In this document: piece after piece, positions 11,871 to 21,139 of the stretch
Numbering within the stretch: position 1 is the first letter of the stretch
Layout: every line of letters begins with the position of its first letter
Source of the DNA: Ophiosphaerella korrae
Taxonomy: Eukaryota; Ascomycota; Dothideomycetes; Pleosporales; Phaeosphaeriaceae
Direction: 5' to 3'
Length of the DNA: 64,000 nt
Assembly: GCA_028456385.1 (NCBI GenBank)
Contig: JALNQF010000032.1
Location: 266,241 to 330,240, forward strand
Translations under genes and position numbers: made by a program
Notes under the pieces: generated by a model
Told to the model about the DNA's origin: nothing
The model's input: the letters and a program-made list of their open reading frames with translations, nothing else
Database searches by the model: none

Positions 11871-13346
11871 ATGATCAACCTCAGTGACCTTAATTTCCCT
11901 TTACTTCCCTCGAATAATTTTTGTCCTCCTAGTGAGACATACGCTCAGATAGCACTGTCCAATGGGCCAGACACCCGTACCACGTTGGACGACCTGCCAG
12001 ACGAACTCCTCCTCAACGTCCTTTACTACCTTCCAGCTGTTGGTCCATATCAGGGAGAGTTAGCCTCATTAGCTTCCCTATCCAGAACAAATACGAGGCT
12101 TCATCGTTTAGTTGCTGCGCAGTTATATGGGACATTTCACAGCAAATATTGCAAGCCTTATCTCTTTCTGAGGACTCTGTGCGCCAACCCGAGCCTCGCA
12201 GAGTTAGTCCGGCACGTATATCTAAATCACTCATGGTATAACGAGAATCCCGATTCCTATTTACCAACTGCGCAAGAGAAAAAGATTGTCAAAGAAGGCA
12301 TGAGGTCATCTGGTATACCGAGTTGGAAAGAATGGGCAACAGAGTGCAACATTATGTGTCCTAAGCTCGACAAAATCTTCGGCGCTATTGTTATTCAGGC
12401 TCCAAACATAGTCTCATTAGACTCGTACTACCCATGGCAGGTGAAAGCTCCTGTATGGATGAAGCTTCTCCCGGGGTCGAAAAATAAACAGTGGCGCGGG
12501 TGTGGAAATAAGCTCCGAAAAATGAAGATCGACTTTGCCGGCGACATTGATTTGCCCCTCAACGAACTGTCCGACGTATTTCGAATCCGTTCCTTAGAGA
12601 AACTTCATTTGGTTTCATATCGTGCAACAGACATAACTGATGGACAGATAGTAGAGAAATTGCGGCGTCTTATTCCAAGATACTGCAACAATATAAAGGA
12701 GCTTCGTCTAGAGCATTGCGCTTTCCACCCGGAACTTCTCCGTACACTGGTGGAATCTGCACAAGGCTTAAAGACTCTTAGCTACACTATATCTGTCGAA
12801 GATGAATCCGACCTCCGTCAAATGGCTAGCATGAATCTTGTATCAATGCTGAATTGTCAAAAGACAACGCTAGAAGCACTAGAATTGCAGCCGCCATACA
12901 CGTATGAAGAACTCTTCAGCTGTTCCATGGGGCTATGCGAGGGCTTACGAGAGTTTTCGGCGTTGAAGAAACTCGCATGCTCTCTTAGCATGCTTGTTGG
13001 CAAGCATCAAGCTGATTTTAACACCCTAGTGCAGAGACTGCCGCCATCGCTAGCTTATATTTATATGACGGTCGGTAGAGATAAACAATATACATACCGA
13101 CTCATAGCATTGGAGTACATGGCTGCAGATTGTTCAAAGTACACGCCACTTTTGAAAGAGATACATGTCGAAATTCTTGGCACGCGACCAAAGCTTAAGC
13201 ACGCGTGGGTGCGATTGACCACAGACTTTTCGCAGGTCGGAATCAGGTTGTTGGTAGAGTCAAAATCTAGGTTGGATAACTTCAGGTGGGTTAGAGGCGA
13301 TGAAGAGTCATCAGATACAAGCTCTTCTGATGAATTCGGTTCTTGA
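11871..13346 (+). CDS. F-box domain protein
   Basis: Single-exon 491-residue protein. Residues about 38-86 form an F-box: LDDLPDELLLNVLYYLP, then a variable loop and LASLSRTNTRLHRLVAAQLY, the pattern that binds Skp1 in SCF ubiquitin ligases. The rest (about 90-460) is leucine-rich with weakly repeated segments such as LEKLHLVSYRATDITDG and IKELRLEHCAFHPELLRTL. These resemble the irregular LRR-like substrate-binding region of many fungal F-box proteins, though no regular repeat can be set. The C-terminus is acidic and serine-rich (EESSDTSSSDEFGS). The ATG at 11871 is the first Met of the frame and follows an ACACATCACA context. The inferred role is substrate adaptor for ubiquitination; the target is unknown. 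The gene starts 229 bp after the esterase stop, same strand, with no functional link implied. Confidence 0.85.
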   Translation: MINLSDLNFPLLPSNNFCPPSETYAQIALSNGPDTRTTLDDLPDELLLNVLYYLPAVGPYQGELASLASLSRTNTRLHRLVAAQLYGTFHSKYCKPYLFLRTLCANPSLAELVRHVYLNHSWYNENPDSYLPTAQEKKIVKEGMRSSGIPSWKEWATECNIMCPKLDKIFGAIVIQAPNIVSLDSYYPWQVKAPVWMKLLPGSKNKQWRGCGNKLRKMKIDFAGDIDLPLNELSDVFRIRSLEKLHLVSYRATDITDGQIVEKLRRLIPRYCNNIKELRLEHCAFHPELLRTLVESAQGLKTLSYTISVEDESDLRQMASMNLVSMLNCQKTTLEALELQPPYTYEELFSCSMGLCEGLREFSALKKLACSLSMLVGKHQADFNTLVQRLPPSLAYIYMTVGRDKQYTYRLIALEYMAADCSKYTPLLKEIHVEILGTRPKLKHAWVRLTTDFSQVGIRLLVESKSRLDNFRWVRGDEESSDTSSSDEFGS

Positions 13347-14002
13347 ATAATAGCTTGAGGATTCGGGAGGGCTGCTCGCTACTTGGAGACTGTAACCATG
13401 TTGCTATGTCAGTTTCGTAATTTATTATCAACCCACCTTGATTTTAGAGTCTTTCATAGCCATAAATATATGATTCAAACATGAGAAAGAATCGAGCGCA
13501 TCTGATAATGCATGAGTAGCAAAGGTTGTTCCAGATTTATGAACGAAACTCGACGCTGCACGGCATACACGCTCCTTATGATGAGTTCTAACGACACTCT
13601 TGCTCAGACTGTTTAGAATCTCATTTTAGTCAGCAACATGTAATGTGGGAGTAATGTAATAGGAAATGATATGAGATATTTATGCCAACTCAACACTTAG
13701 TCTTCACGTGAGCAAAGGCGGGTAGGTACCTAATTAGCGGGGCTGGGGCCGCCCCAACCACCTCCACACCACAGCCATCGAATCGTCCCGCGCGACCCTG
13801 GCTCCTTCAATGTTATTCCATTGGGCTCCCACTAGGCAGACGGTGTGCATCACATTTGGTATTTAATAAATGTTACTAATTGTTTCTAGCTCGATATTGG
13901 AATATATCTTTCGAGGAACCTTCATGATTGATCTGCTTCATCACCAGCACCGCCCAGCGCCAAAGCCCCAAGATTAGGCCGTGTTTAGCGATAGCAGCCG
14001 CA
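13347..14002. other. Intergenic region, probable promoter of the amidohydrolase gene
   Basis: No gene seen. An in-frame ATG at 13928 would extend the next protein by 25 residues, but those residues look non-coding, and the ATG at 14003 has a much better context. A TATTTAATAAATG stretch near 13860 could be a core promoter element. Confidence 0.4.
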
Positions 14003-16846
14003 ATGGAGAAATGTGATTTCGATGGCCCACCAACATATGTCGATGCAACAGCTCTGCCAATAACACATCCTTGGTCCAACCGTCGAAGGCGAAGAGCATT
14101 TCGGTGTTTCGCTCTCGCGTGCTTAGCATATTTTGCCTACTCAATATTCGAGATTGCAAGCAATACAAAACAAGTAGAGCATGGATTGTCAATCGAACGG
14201 CTGTTGGAAGAACACGCGACGTGTGCTGTACTTCGAAGCACGCCTGTCCTCCCAAGCGAACAGCGAGAATACAATAAACGATGGGTCAACAGCACGGGAC
14301 CGGTGCTTGTTCAAAATGCGTTGATATGGACTGGTGAGCCGGTCCCGGGTACATCTGAAGAGGATGCAAGAGTCGGGAAAGGCTGGGTCTGGGCACCAGC
14401 TGACATTCTCATTGACAAAGGATTAATACAGAAGATTGAAACAAGGATTACCAGTCGTCTTCCTCACGGTACAGAGATCTTCGATGCCGGAGGACACCAA
14501 CTCACAGCTGGAATCGTGGATATGCACAGCCATGCCGGTTTGGGCAGCTTCGGCAATCTAGAGGACGACACCAATGAGCTATCGTCAGACATTACACCTT
14601 ACGTACGTTCGATCGATGGCGTAGATCCCTTGCAGCCAGAGATCGAGTTCATCAAATCTGGGGGCGTGACTACATCTCTTTTCCTCCCAGGCAGCGGTAA
14701 CAACATGGGCGGCGAAGCATATGTACTCAAATTTGCCGTTGGCCAAAAGAGCGGCCGGAATGAAGTCAGCCAGCAAGACATGCTCGCTGACCCAGATAAG
14801 ACCTGGCGCTACATGAAAATGGCCTGTGGCGAGAACCCCAAAAACGTCTATGGGAAAGAGGGAGAACGAGGTCCGTTCAGCAGGTTGGGCGAGGGCTGGC
14901 AGTTTCGGCATGCATTCGAGCAAGCGAGAAAATACGTGCAAGAGCAAGACGATTGGTGTGTCGCGGCTGATAAGTTGGGCGTAGCAAATATGCGCAGCTA
15001 TTTGCCCCAACAACTTGAATGGGAGTCACTTGGAGCCGTGTTACGAGGTCAAGTTAAAGTCAACACGCACTGCTACACTATCGCAGACCTGGAGGCCTTC
15101 GTGAGACATACCAATGAGTTCAAGTTTCAGGTTGCTGCTTTCCATCATGCGCATCAGACAGATCTTATCCCAGAAGTATTGAAAAGAGCTTGGGGAGGAA
15201 CGCCAGCTGCCGCGCTGTTCGCTGACGAAATGTACTACAAGGTGGAAGCCTACACAGCCTCTGAGCGTGCGGGCGCGCTTCTTTATGCACAGAACATAAC
15301 GCCCACTTACGTGTCTGACAACCCGGTGCTCAACTCCCAGCACGTTGTCATCGAAGCTGCGAAAGCGTACCGTAATGGTCTGCCTTATCATGCTGCCTTA
15401 GCTGGTGTCACCTCTAAATCTGCCGAGCTTCTGGGCTTAGGCAACAGGATCGGAAAGGTCAAGGAGGGATTTGATGCAGATCTTGTACTCTGGGACTCAG
15501 ATCCGTTGAGTATCGGAGCAACTCCGTTGCAGGTATGGATCGATGGCACAGAACAATTTGCAGACCCGGTGCAACTCAAGAAGCCAACATCCAAACCAAT
15601 CATACCGGACTTGGGACTTGCAAAAGAGCTGGAAAATACCGAGCTTTTTGGTGTCGTAGTTTTCACTGGTATCAAGCGTGTAATTCTAGCTCCATTTGCA
15701 GATTCGACTCGAGACGACCGCGAGACAGTTGCTATTGTATCAAATGGCCTTCTCCACTGTGTAGGAATGTGCACCTCCGAACTCGCCGCCCTACAGTCCC
15801 CGAAGACAATAAACTTACAAAACGGCTACCTCACCTCACCCCTAACAGCATTCGGCACGGCCCTCGGGCTCCAAGAGATCGACGCCGCGCCCGACACGCA
15901 CGACGGACCCCCACCAGATGACGGCATAAGCTTTGCCCTCGAAGGACTCTCTTTTGGCGGCAAGCAGCTCCAAGCCGCCGCCCAACACGGCGTGACGCGC
16001 GCCATATCTGCACCCATATCCAGCGGCATCAACAGCAAAGGTGTCAGCGTTGGGTTTAAGACGAGCGCCAAAAACAGGCTCGAGAGCAGCGCCATCTGGA
16101 ACACAGATGTGGCCTTGCACTACCCACTGACGCTGAGCGCGAAAGGCGGGAAGAAACCTAGCATCGGCAGCGCCATTGGCGAACTCACGACGAAGCTCCT
16201 GGACGCCATAGATGAGCTCGAAAGCAACAAGACGGATACCCCGCGAAAACAAAGATTCCAGGAGTCGGCGTATCTCATGAGTGTGGTGCAAGGCACGAAG
16301 CCGCTCGTTCTAAGCGTGCACAGCGCAGACACTATCGCTTCGATCATCAAGATGAAAGCGTATATCGAGTCTATGGTGGCGGGCTGTGCCTTTGCGCATG
16401 CGTCCTCACTTGGCGTCGTTTTGATCGGCGGCGCAGAAGCGCATTTAGTTGCACATGAACTTGCTGCTGCGAACATCTCCGTCGTGCTTGCACCGCTACT
16501 TCCGCATGCGCAGTCTTGGGATCAGCGCCGAGGACTTACGGGGCCGCCGCTTACGAATGTGTCTACGAATGTTCTGCTCGATGCTGGAGTGTTGCTGGGT
16601 ATCAGTGTGGAAGAGACGTGGGAGACGAGGGATTTGGGGTTGTTGGCGGGTATTGCGTTTGCGAATGGTGAAGGGAGATTGACGGAGGGTGAGGCGCTTG
16701 ATTTGGTGAGTGGGAATTTTGACAGGATGTTGGGTCTTGAGAAGCAGAGGGATGTCGATTGGGTAGTTTGGGAGGGCAGTCCGCTGGATATTGGAGGGAG
16801 AGTGCGAGCGATAAAGGGAATGGGTAAGACTAGTGTGTGGATGTAG
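14003..16846 (+). CDS. Membrane-anchored two-domain amidohydrolase-family protein
   Basis: Single-exon gene, 947 residues from the ATG at 14003, chosen over the upstream in-frame ATG at 13928 because GCCGCAATGG is a strong start context. RRRRR at 27-31 followed by a hydrophobic span (about 33-52) predicts a type II signal anchor with the bulk outside the cytosol. Residues about 110-555 form an imidazolonepropionase-like amidohydrolase domain with candidate metal ligands: HxH at His175/His177 (DMHSHAG), His356 (NTHCYTI), His381/382/384 (FHHAHQ) and Asp439 (YVSDNP). It ends with FDADLVLWDSDPL. Residues about 570-947 look like a second, degenerate copy with a matching VDWVVWEGSPLDIG end but no HxH. 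The substrate is unknown; the family hydrolyses amide or cyclic amide bonds. The length matches fungal homologues as I recall them. Confidence 0.88.
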   Translation: MEKCDFDGPPTYVDATALPITHPWSNRRRRRAFRCFALACLAYFAYSIFEIASNTKQVEHGLSIERLLEEHATCAVLRSTPVLPSEQREYNKRWVNSTGPVLVQNALIWTGEPVPGTSEEDARVGKGWVWAPADILIDKGLIQKIETRITSRLPHGTEIFDAGGHQLTAGIVDMHSHAGLGSFGNLEDDTNELSSDITPYVRSIDGVDPLQPEIEFIKSGGVTTSLFLPGSGNNMGGEAYVLKFAVGQKSGRNEVSQQDMLADPDKTWRYMKMACGENPKNVYGKEGERGPFSRLGEGWQFRHAFEQARKYVQEQDDWCVAADKLGVANMRSYLPQQLEWESLGAVLRGQVKVNTHCYTIADLEAFVRHTNEFKFQVAAFHHAHQTDLIPEVLKRAWGGTPAAALFADEMYYKVEAYTASERAGALLYAQNITPTYVSDNPVLNSQHVVIEAAKAYRNGLPYHAALAGVTSKSAELLGLGNRIGKVKEGFDADLVLWDSDPLSIGATPLQVWIDGTEQFADPVQLKKPTSKPIIPDLGLAKELENTELFGVVVFTGIKRVILAPFADSTRDDRETVAIVSNGLLHCVGMCTSELAALQSPKTINLQNGYLTSPLTAFGTALGLQEIDAAPDTHDGPPPDDGISFALEGLSFGGKQLQAAAQHGVTRAISAPISSGINSKGVSVGFKTSAKNRLESSAIWNTDVALHYPLTLSAKGGKKPSIGSAIGELTTKLLDAIDELESNKTDTPRKQRFQESAYLMSVVQGTKPLVLSVHSADTIASIIKMKAYIESMVAGCAFAHASSLGVVLIGGAEAHLVAHELAAANISVVLAPLLPHAQSWDQRRGLTGPPLTNVSTNVLLDAGVLLGISVEETWETRDLGLLAGIAFANGEGRLTEGEALDLVSGNFDRMLGLEKQRDVDWVVWEGSPLDIGGRVRAIKGMGKTSVWM

Positions 16847-17189
16847 TGTTTATCGTATTAGGATCAATTGAAACATTTATCATTTTCTTCATGGTATGGC
16901 ATTAGGAATTGGGCTACGTATGCAGGTATCAAGGTAGAATATGCAGGTGCGAAAAGGACGGGCAATAACATGAGCAAGTCAGATACTGACGAGCCAGCCC
17001 GAGCATACTGCCAAATGCCAAATTGCAATTTGAATCTTGATGCCGAAGAAGGAAAGAATCAAGAGGGTTCGTTCATCGAAGCAATGATGCAATGCAGGAT
17101 GGATATGGAGAAACGCCGGAACTGACGAAACGGTTAGGGCATGAACACCATTCTTTCGGTGGTAAAAAAGACTTACCTAGGATTGTAAA

Positions 17190-17513
17190 TTACCTCGCAT
17201 GTCCTAGATATTGTGACGAGCAGTATGCGCTCTCCCTTTGCAATTGTCAGCCCTGTCACGAATAATTCAACGAGACAACCATCTTCAACCAATCATAGAG
17301 AACATATGTTGGAAAACTATCAACGTACCTTGTCAAATATGAGCCATCTGCTTTCGCTCTCCTGGTCTCCAGCAGAGGTGGTACGAACGGTAACGCTAGC
17401 GCCGAGACAACATATCCTGTTGCAAGTGTAGCCTTGAGCCTGTAGTGCGGGTCGCGCGGTAGTTGCGTCGAGTACCGACGGAGCTGGTTGATTGCTTGTG
17501 TTGAAATCGCCAT
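17190..17513 (-). CDS. Small conserved-looking fungal protein, probably spliced
   Basis: On the minus strand a frame begins at 17513 with MAISTQAINQLRRYSTQ and continues through PHYRLKATLATGYVVSALAL and LLETRRAKADGSYLTR. It has a basic N-terminal part and one hydrophobic segment (about residues 30-46). It reads like real protein, whereas the upstream in-frame Met at 17732 adds low-quality sequence. A donor AG|GTACGT lies at 17328. A branch-like GCTGAC and an acceptor AAAG ending at 17236 would give exons 17513-17329 and 17235-17190, 76 residues, stop TAA at 17190-17192. The exon 1 reading is fairly secure; the second exon is a guess, and an alternative acceptor or the unspliced frame (to 17256) is possible. 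I do not recognise the family. One membrane helix and basic N-terminus would fit a small mitochondrial or ER protein. Confidence 0.5.
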
Positions 17514-18299
17514 GTTGGAATGTATTTTTTGGTCTGGGAAGGACGAACACGGGTGATATAGCTCTTCTGCTGTTTGAACAGGTTTATGTCTTGTTGTGTC
17601 CTTGTGTTGAAGGCCTCGGGATGTGGGGCACTGCAGGCTGTGGGCTGGCTTCGGTGTATGTGGGGTTAGGGAGGTGTTGCTTTGAATATCAGTTAGCAAA
17701 GCCGAACGAGGAGAACACGTTTTTAGTACCAAAGGGACGAAGCATTAGTGCAATACTTACAGTGATGGTAGCTGGACTTAGTTCCGAAGTTGAATTGTTG
17801 CTGCCTTATGCCTGTCGTGGTTTGGTTCCGCTATCCGAATGTCGTAATGCTGGTAAACGTTCATCCAATGCTTACGATTGGAAATGCTGCTGCCTTTGTT
17901 GCTGGCAAACGCCCCTAGAGTAAAAGCGATGACGACAAATACGTTACAAAGTAAGGGAGGAGCTAACAAGATATAAGTATGATATTATAATGATTGTGTG
18001 GGGTAAATAACGCTCGTGCGTGATTGAGGCGGTGATGAGTTCTCGATCGGCTAGATCACACCACTCTCGTCTGAGGTACTTTCGACTTTTAGCAGGCCAC
18101 CTGCAGCCTCTGCGTTGAAAGGCCCACCACAGAGTCGAATGTTTGCGAACGGTAAATTACGGCATGATGAGCATGGGTTACGCAATGCTTGTTTGGGCCT
18201 AACGTGTCGGATCGGTGAGCGGGCCAGGACACCGAGTGGGCCACCCCACCAAATCGCGCGAGGTCTCTCATGCGATAACTCCACATCTACATAAGCAAA
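17514..18299. other. Upstream region of the small minus-strand gene; no further gene
   Basis: The long plus-strand frame 17492-17923 runs opposite to the small gene and its probable 5' leader and has no recognised domain. The minus frames 17778-17969 and 18051-18284 are not supported either. Composition is still ordinary here. Confidence 0.45.
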
Positions 18300-18641
18300 T
18301 TAAATGAGATTTGGATATACGATAGATTAGATAGATCTACATTAACGCCTATTATAGCCTTATTTATAACACTTGCTACACGTTAGTAGTGCTCTTGTTT
18401 GTGTAGGAGTAGGCCTACTTTAATTACCCTCTTAGACACCTATTTAAGCCTCTACTATTAGCGCGCGGCCTTCCTAGGCCTAGAGAACGCCTCCTTAAGC
18501 TATATATTATCTACGCTATTAACGTTTATATCTCTAGCGTTAATTTAACGTACGTAGCTTTATATTCTCTTTAGTAAAGATTATTACTAATTATATAGTA
18601 AGTTAATAGCCCTTTATAAGCTAGCTAATTGCGTAGCTTAT
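18300..18641. other. Start of the AT-rich block; no gene
   Basis: From about 18300 the sequence changes to TA-rich text with CTAG/TTAA words and few CA or TG dinucleotides, as expected for RIP-mutated repeats. I cannot assign it to a particular element. The last five bases (CTTAT, 18637-18641) are the target duplication of the solo LTR that follows. Confidence 0.6.
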
Positions 18642-19100
18642 TGTTAGATTTAAAGGAGGTTATAGCAGTTTGATAAAAAGGCTTTTTCGTAACGGCCATG
18701 TAAGGGCCTTGTTGGAGAGGGTTACTGAGGCTTTCAGAAAAGCCCTTTTTCGGATTGATCACCTATGACTTGAAGGCACCGGGTATGAACTGAGTGGATT
18801 GATCCTGCTGTCTATCTCTGGCCCTGCGCTCTATCTATGTATCTGCGATGCGGCGGTCTCGGCTGGGTCTCTCGAGACGGCGGCGAGCCGGATCCTTAAT
18901 ATCCCTTCTGTTGAGGTGCTGGTTTCTTTGTTGTATTAGTCGTGCTGACATAGTCCATCTCCTTGCATGTGAGATTCTTTGTTCGTGAAGGTCGAGGCTG
19001 CGATCCTTTTAGCTGCGGCGGGGTTGGCGACTTGGCGATCGTACATGTGATCGCGCATCTAATCGCGCATCGAGCATCTCATCGTGCAACTTATCTAACA
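18642..19100. repeat. Solo LTR, essentially unmutated, with perfect 5-bp target duplication
   Basis: The 459-bp unit starts TGTTAGAT and ends ATCTAACA, an exact 8-bp terminal inverted repeat of the TG...CA type. It is flanked by CTTAT on both sides (18637-18641 and 19101-19105). These are the marks of an LTR inserted by an integrase and then reduced to a solo copy. It is rich in CpG, CAG and CTG words, in sharp contrast to its flanks. Its 3' end carries short imperfect tandem copies of ATCGCGCATCT. It is unrelated to the gypsy LTRs further on. A second, heavily mutated copy lies at 33978-34449. Orientation cannot be set without internal sequence. Confidence 0.85.
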
Positions 19101-19105
19101 CTTAT

Positions 19106-19529
19106 AAGACTCTAAGACTAGTAATAGAGTAAGTCTTTTATAAGCTAAGCTTATTAATAAAGTTACTTAGTTATATATAGAGTTTTAGCTATCTATAGCT
19201 TTAATCTAGTAATATCTATCTTTAAAAGAGATATTATTCTAATAATAGTAAAAGATAATAAAACGTACTCTAGACTATATAAGATAAGCTTAGTTATAAG
19301 AAATCTAGCTCTAATATTCTCTTTTAATATTACTATCTTTTTAATACGTAAATATATATAAAGGAAGTTAAGTTTAGTAATATAATATACTTTATACTAA
19401 GTAAGCTTAGATACTTTATATTTATATACTCTTTTAAGAAAAGAGAAGTAGCTAATATTAAAAAGTTAGAGAAAGTATAAAGTATAAAATAGTATATAGA
19501 AAGTAATAATTATATAATAGGTTACCTAT
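19106..19529. other. AT-rich sequence, no gene
   Basis: TA-rich and low in CA/TG, probably a mutated repeat, but with no LTR-like ends or protein trace that I can recognise. Confidence 0.5.
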
Positions 19530-19534
19530 TATTA

Positions 19535-19966
19535 TGTTACAGGCGTAACAGAAGAAATCGAGATAGAACTAATTAGTCCCGGTCTAGGCGCTAACGAAGC
19601 ATAGGACGAGCGGGGTAACGACCTCGATTAGGAGACTACGCATAATTAGGACACCTAAGAGTAATCTATAATCTGTAGACTCTTAGTAGTAGTAGATTAT
19701 AGATTAAGCTAATCTGTAATCTATTAATCTTAGTAAACACAGATTACAGATTATAGCAAGTATATAGTTATTAGCAATGCGTATTATTAGGATAGTATTA
19801 GCAATTTAATCCTTTAACTATAGAACGCTAATACAAGATAGTTACAAAACATCTTCTATTGTTTATAGTTATTGTAGATTACCCCTAAGCTTTTACTATT
19901 ACCTTGTAATCTACTAACCCCCTTTAAGATAGGCACCTATAGTTAACAATAGGAGGCCTAGTTACA
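19535..19966 (+). repeat. 5' LTR of E1
   Basis: 432 bp, TGTTACAGG...CTAGTTACA. It contains clustered inverted copies of a TAATCTATAATCTATAGA-type motif near 19660-19760. Confidence 0.92.
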
Positions 19967-19999
19967 CCTTGCTAATTTAGTTATTGCGAGAAGTAAAGC

Positions 20000-21130
20000 G
20001 TAAGTAGCGCGTAGTCTAGCTAACACGATAGTAGAAAGCTTAATAAGTAAAGCCCCTAGGAGCAGTTATAAGTTAGATAGCACTATATAGGAAATAATTA
20101 AGGATTGTATAAATAAACTAATTAACAATAAAGAAGATATAAAAATAGTAATTAAAGTATTAAAAATATAGAACAAAGAACTACAAGACTATTTAAAATA
20201 GAACAAAGTATAAATTAAAGCTATTATTAAAGGACAAAACTAGATAGAACTAATTACGTAACGCCTAGAGATAAGCGCGACAAAGAAACTACTAAAGATA
20301 CCTATACTTAAGAAGTTTAATAGAATAAGGGAAAAACTAAGACCCTTTATTGTATTAGTATAACTCTAGATAGATATACAAGTACTATACTTTAACACAG
20401 AAGAAAAGAAGGTAATATATATTAGATTACACCTTAAAGAAGACGTAATAAGATAGTACGAGCCTTATTAGATAGATTACATAATATACTCTCTAATAAC
20501 ATAAAAAGACAAAACTAGAGCTATTTTTAGAAGTTATAAATACTTTACTAAACAAATAAGAGTAGCATTTAAGGATATAGATATTACCTAACAAGCTAAA
20601 GAGTAACTAGAGAAGCTTATATAGAATTAGAGTATTCTAAAGTACGTATTATAGTTTAAACAACTATTACAAAATATAGAATAGAACGAGTTAGCCTTAA
20701 TATTACAATTTAAACAAGGACTTAACTCTAAAATTTAATACAAGATAATATATATAGAGAAACTACAAACACTAGAAGCCCTAAAGTAATAGGTAATATA
20801 AATTAATAATAATCTTCAAGAATAGAAGAAGAATAAATATAGAGGTTACACCTAGAACTATAATAAGAGAGACCTAATAATCTTTAACGCTAATAAAGAT
20901 AGAAAGAAGAAAAAGAACAAAGACTTTACGTGCTTTAACTATAGTAAACTAGGCTACTACGCAAGGAATTGTAGATCTAAGTTAAAGAAGGATATAGTAT
21001 ATTATAAATATAGAAAACTAGGACACTTTATAAAAGACTACAAGAATAAAGACCTAAAGAAAGAAACTTAGTTAAAAACAACTAAGAAGAAGAAGGAAGC
21101 ACTATAAGCATAGGCTAAACCTTAGGAGAA
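20000..21130 (+). pseudogene. E1 gag relic with two zinc knuckles
   Basis: A gag-like frame carries PILKKFN, REKLRPFIVL and VLYFNTEEKKVIYI segments with stops where Gln or Trp is expected. Two consecutive CCHC knuckles sit at about 20931-20972 (CFN-Y-SKLGYYARNC, where one Cys and the His have become Tyr) and about 21000-21041 (YYKYRKLGHFIKDY, where all three Cys have become Tyr). All of these are TGT/TGC-to-TAT/TAC or CAC-to-TAC transitions. The knuckles bind the packaging signal of the element RNA in working copies. Confidence 0.8.
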
Positions 21131-21139
21131 GGTAGCTAA

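Noticed and set aside
13928..14002. Upstream in-frame ATG of the amidohydrolase
   Set aside because: The 25 added residues precede a clean signal anchor and the start context is poor; the ATG at 14003 has a strong GCCGCAATGG context.
16868..17125. 85-residue plus-strand frame just after the amidohydrolase gene
   Set aside because: It starts 22 bp after the stop, has no recognised domain or promoter space, and is probably 3' untranslated or intergenic sequence.
17492..17923. 143-residue plus-strand frame
   Set aside because: It lies opposite the small minus-strand gene and its leader, shows no domain, and has low-complexity Cys/Gly/Leu text typical of a shadow frame.
18642..19100. Reading the 459-bp unit as a MITE or SINE
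   Set aside because: The TG...CA ends with only 8 bp of inverted repeat and the 5-bp (not TA) duplication fit an LTR better; no tRNA-like promoter boxes were recognised.
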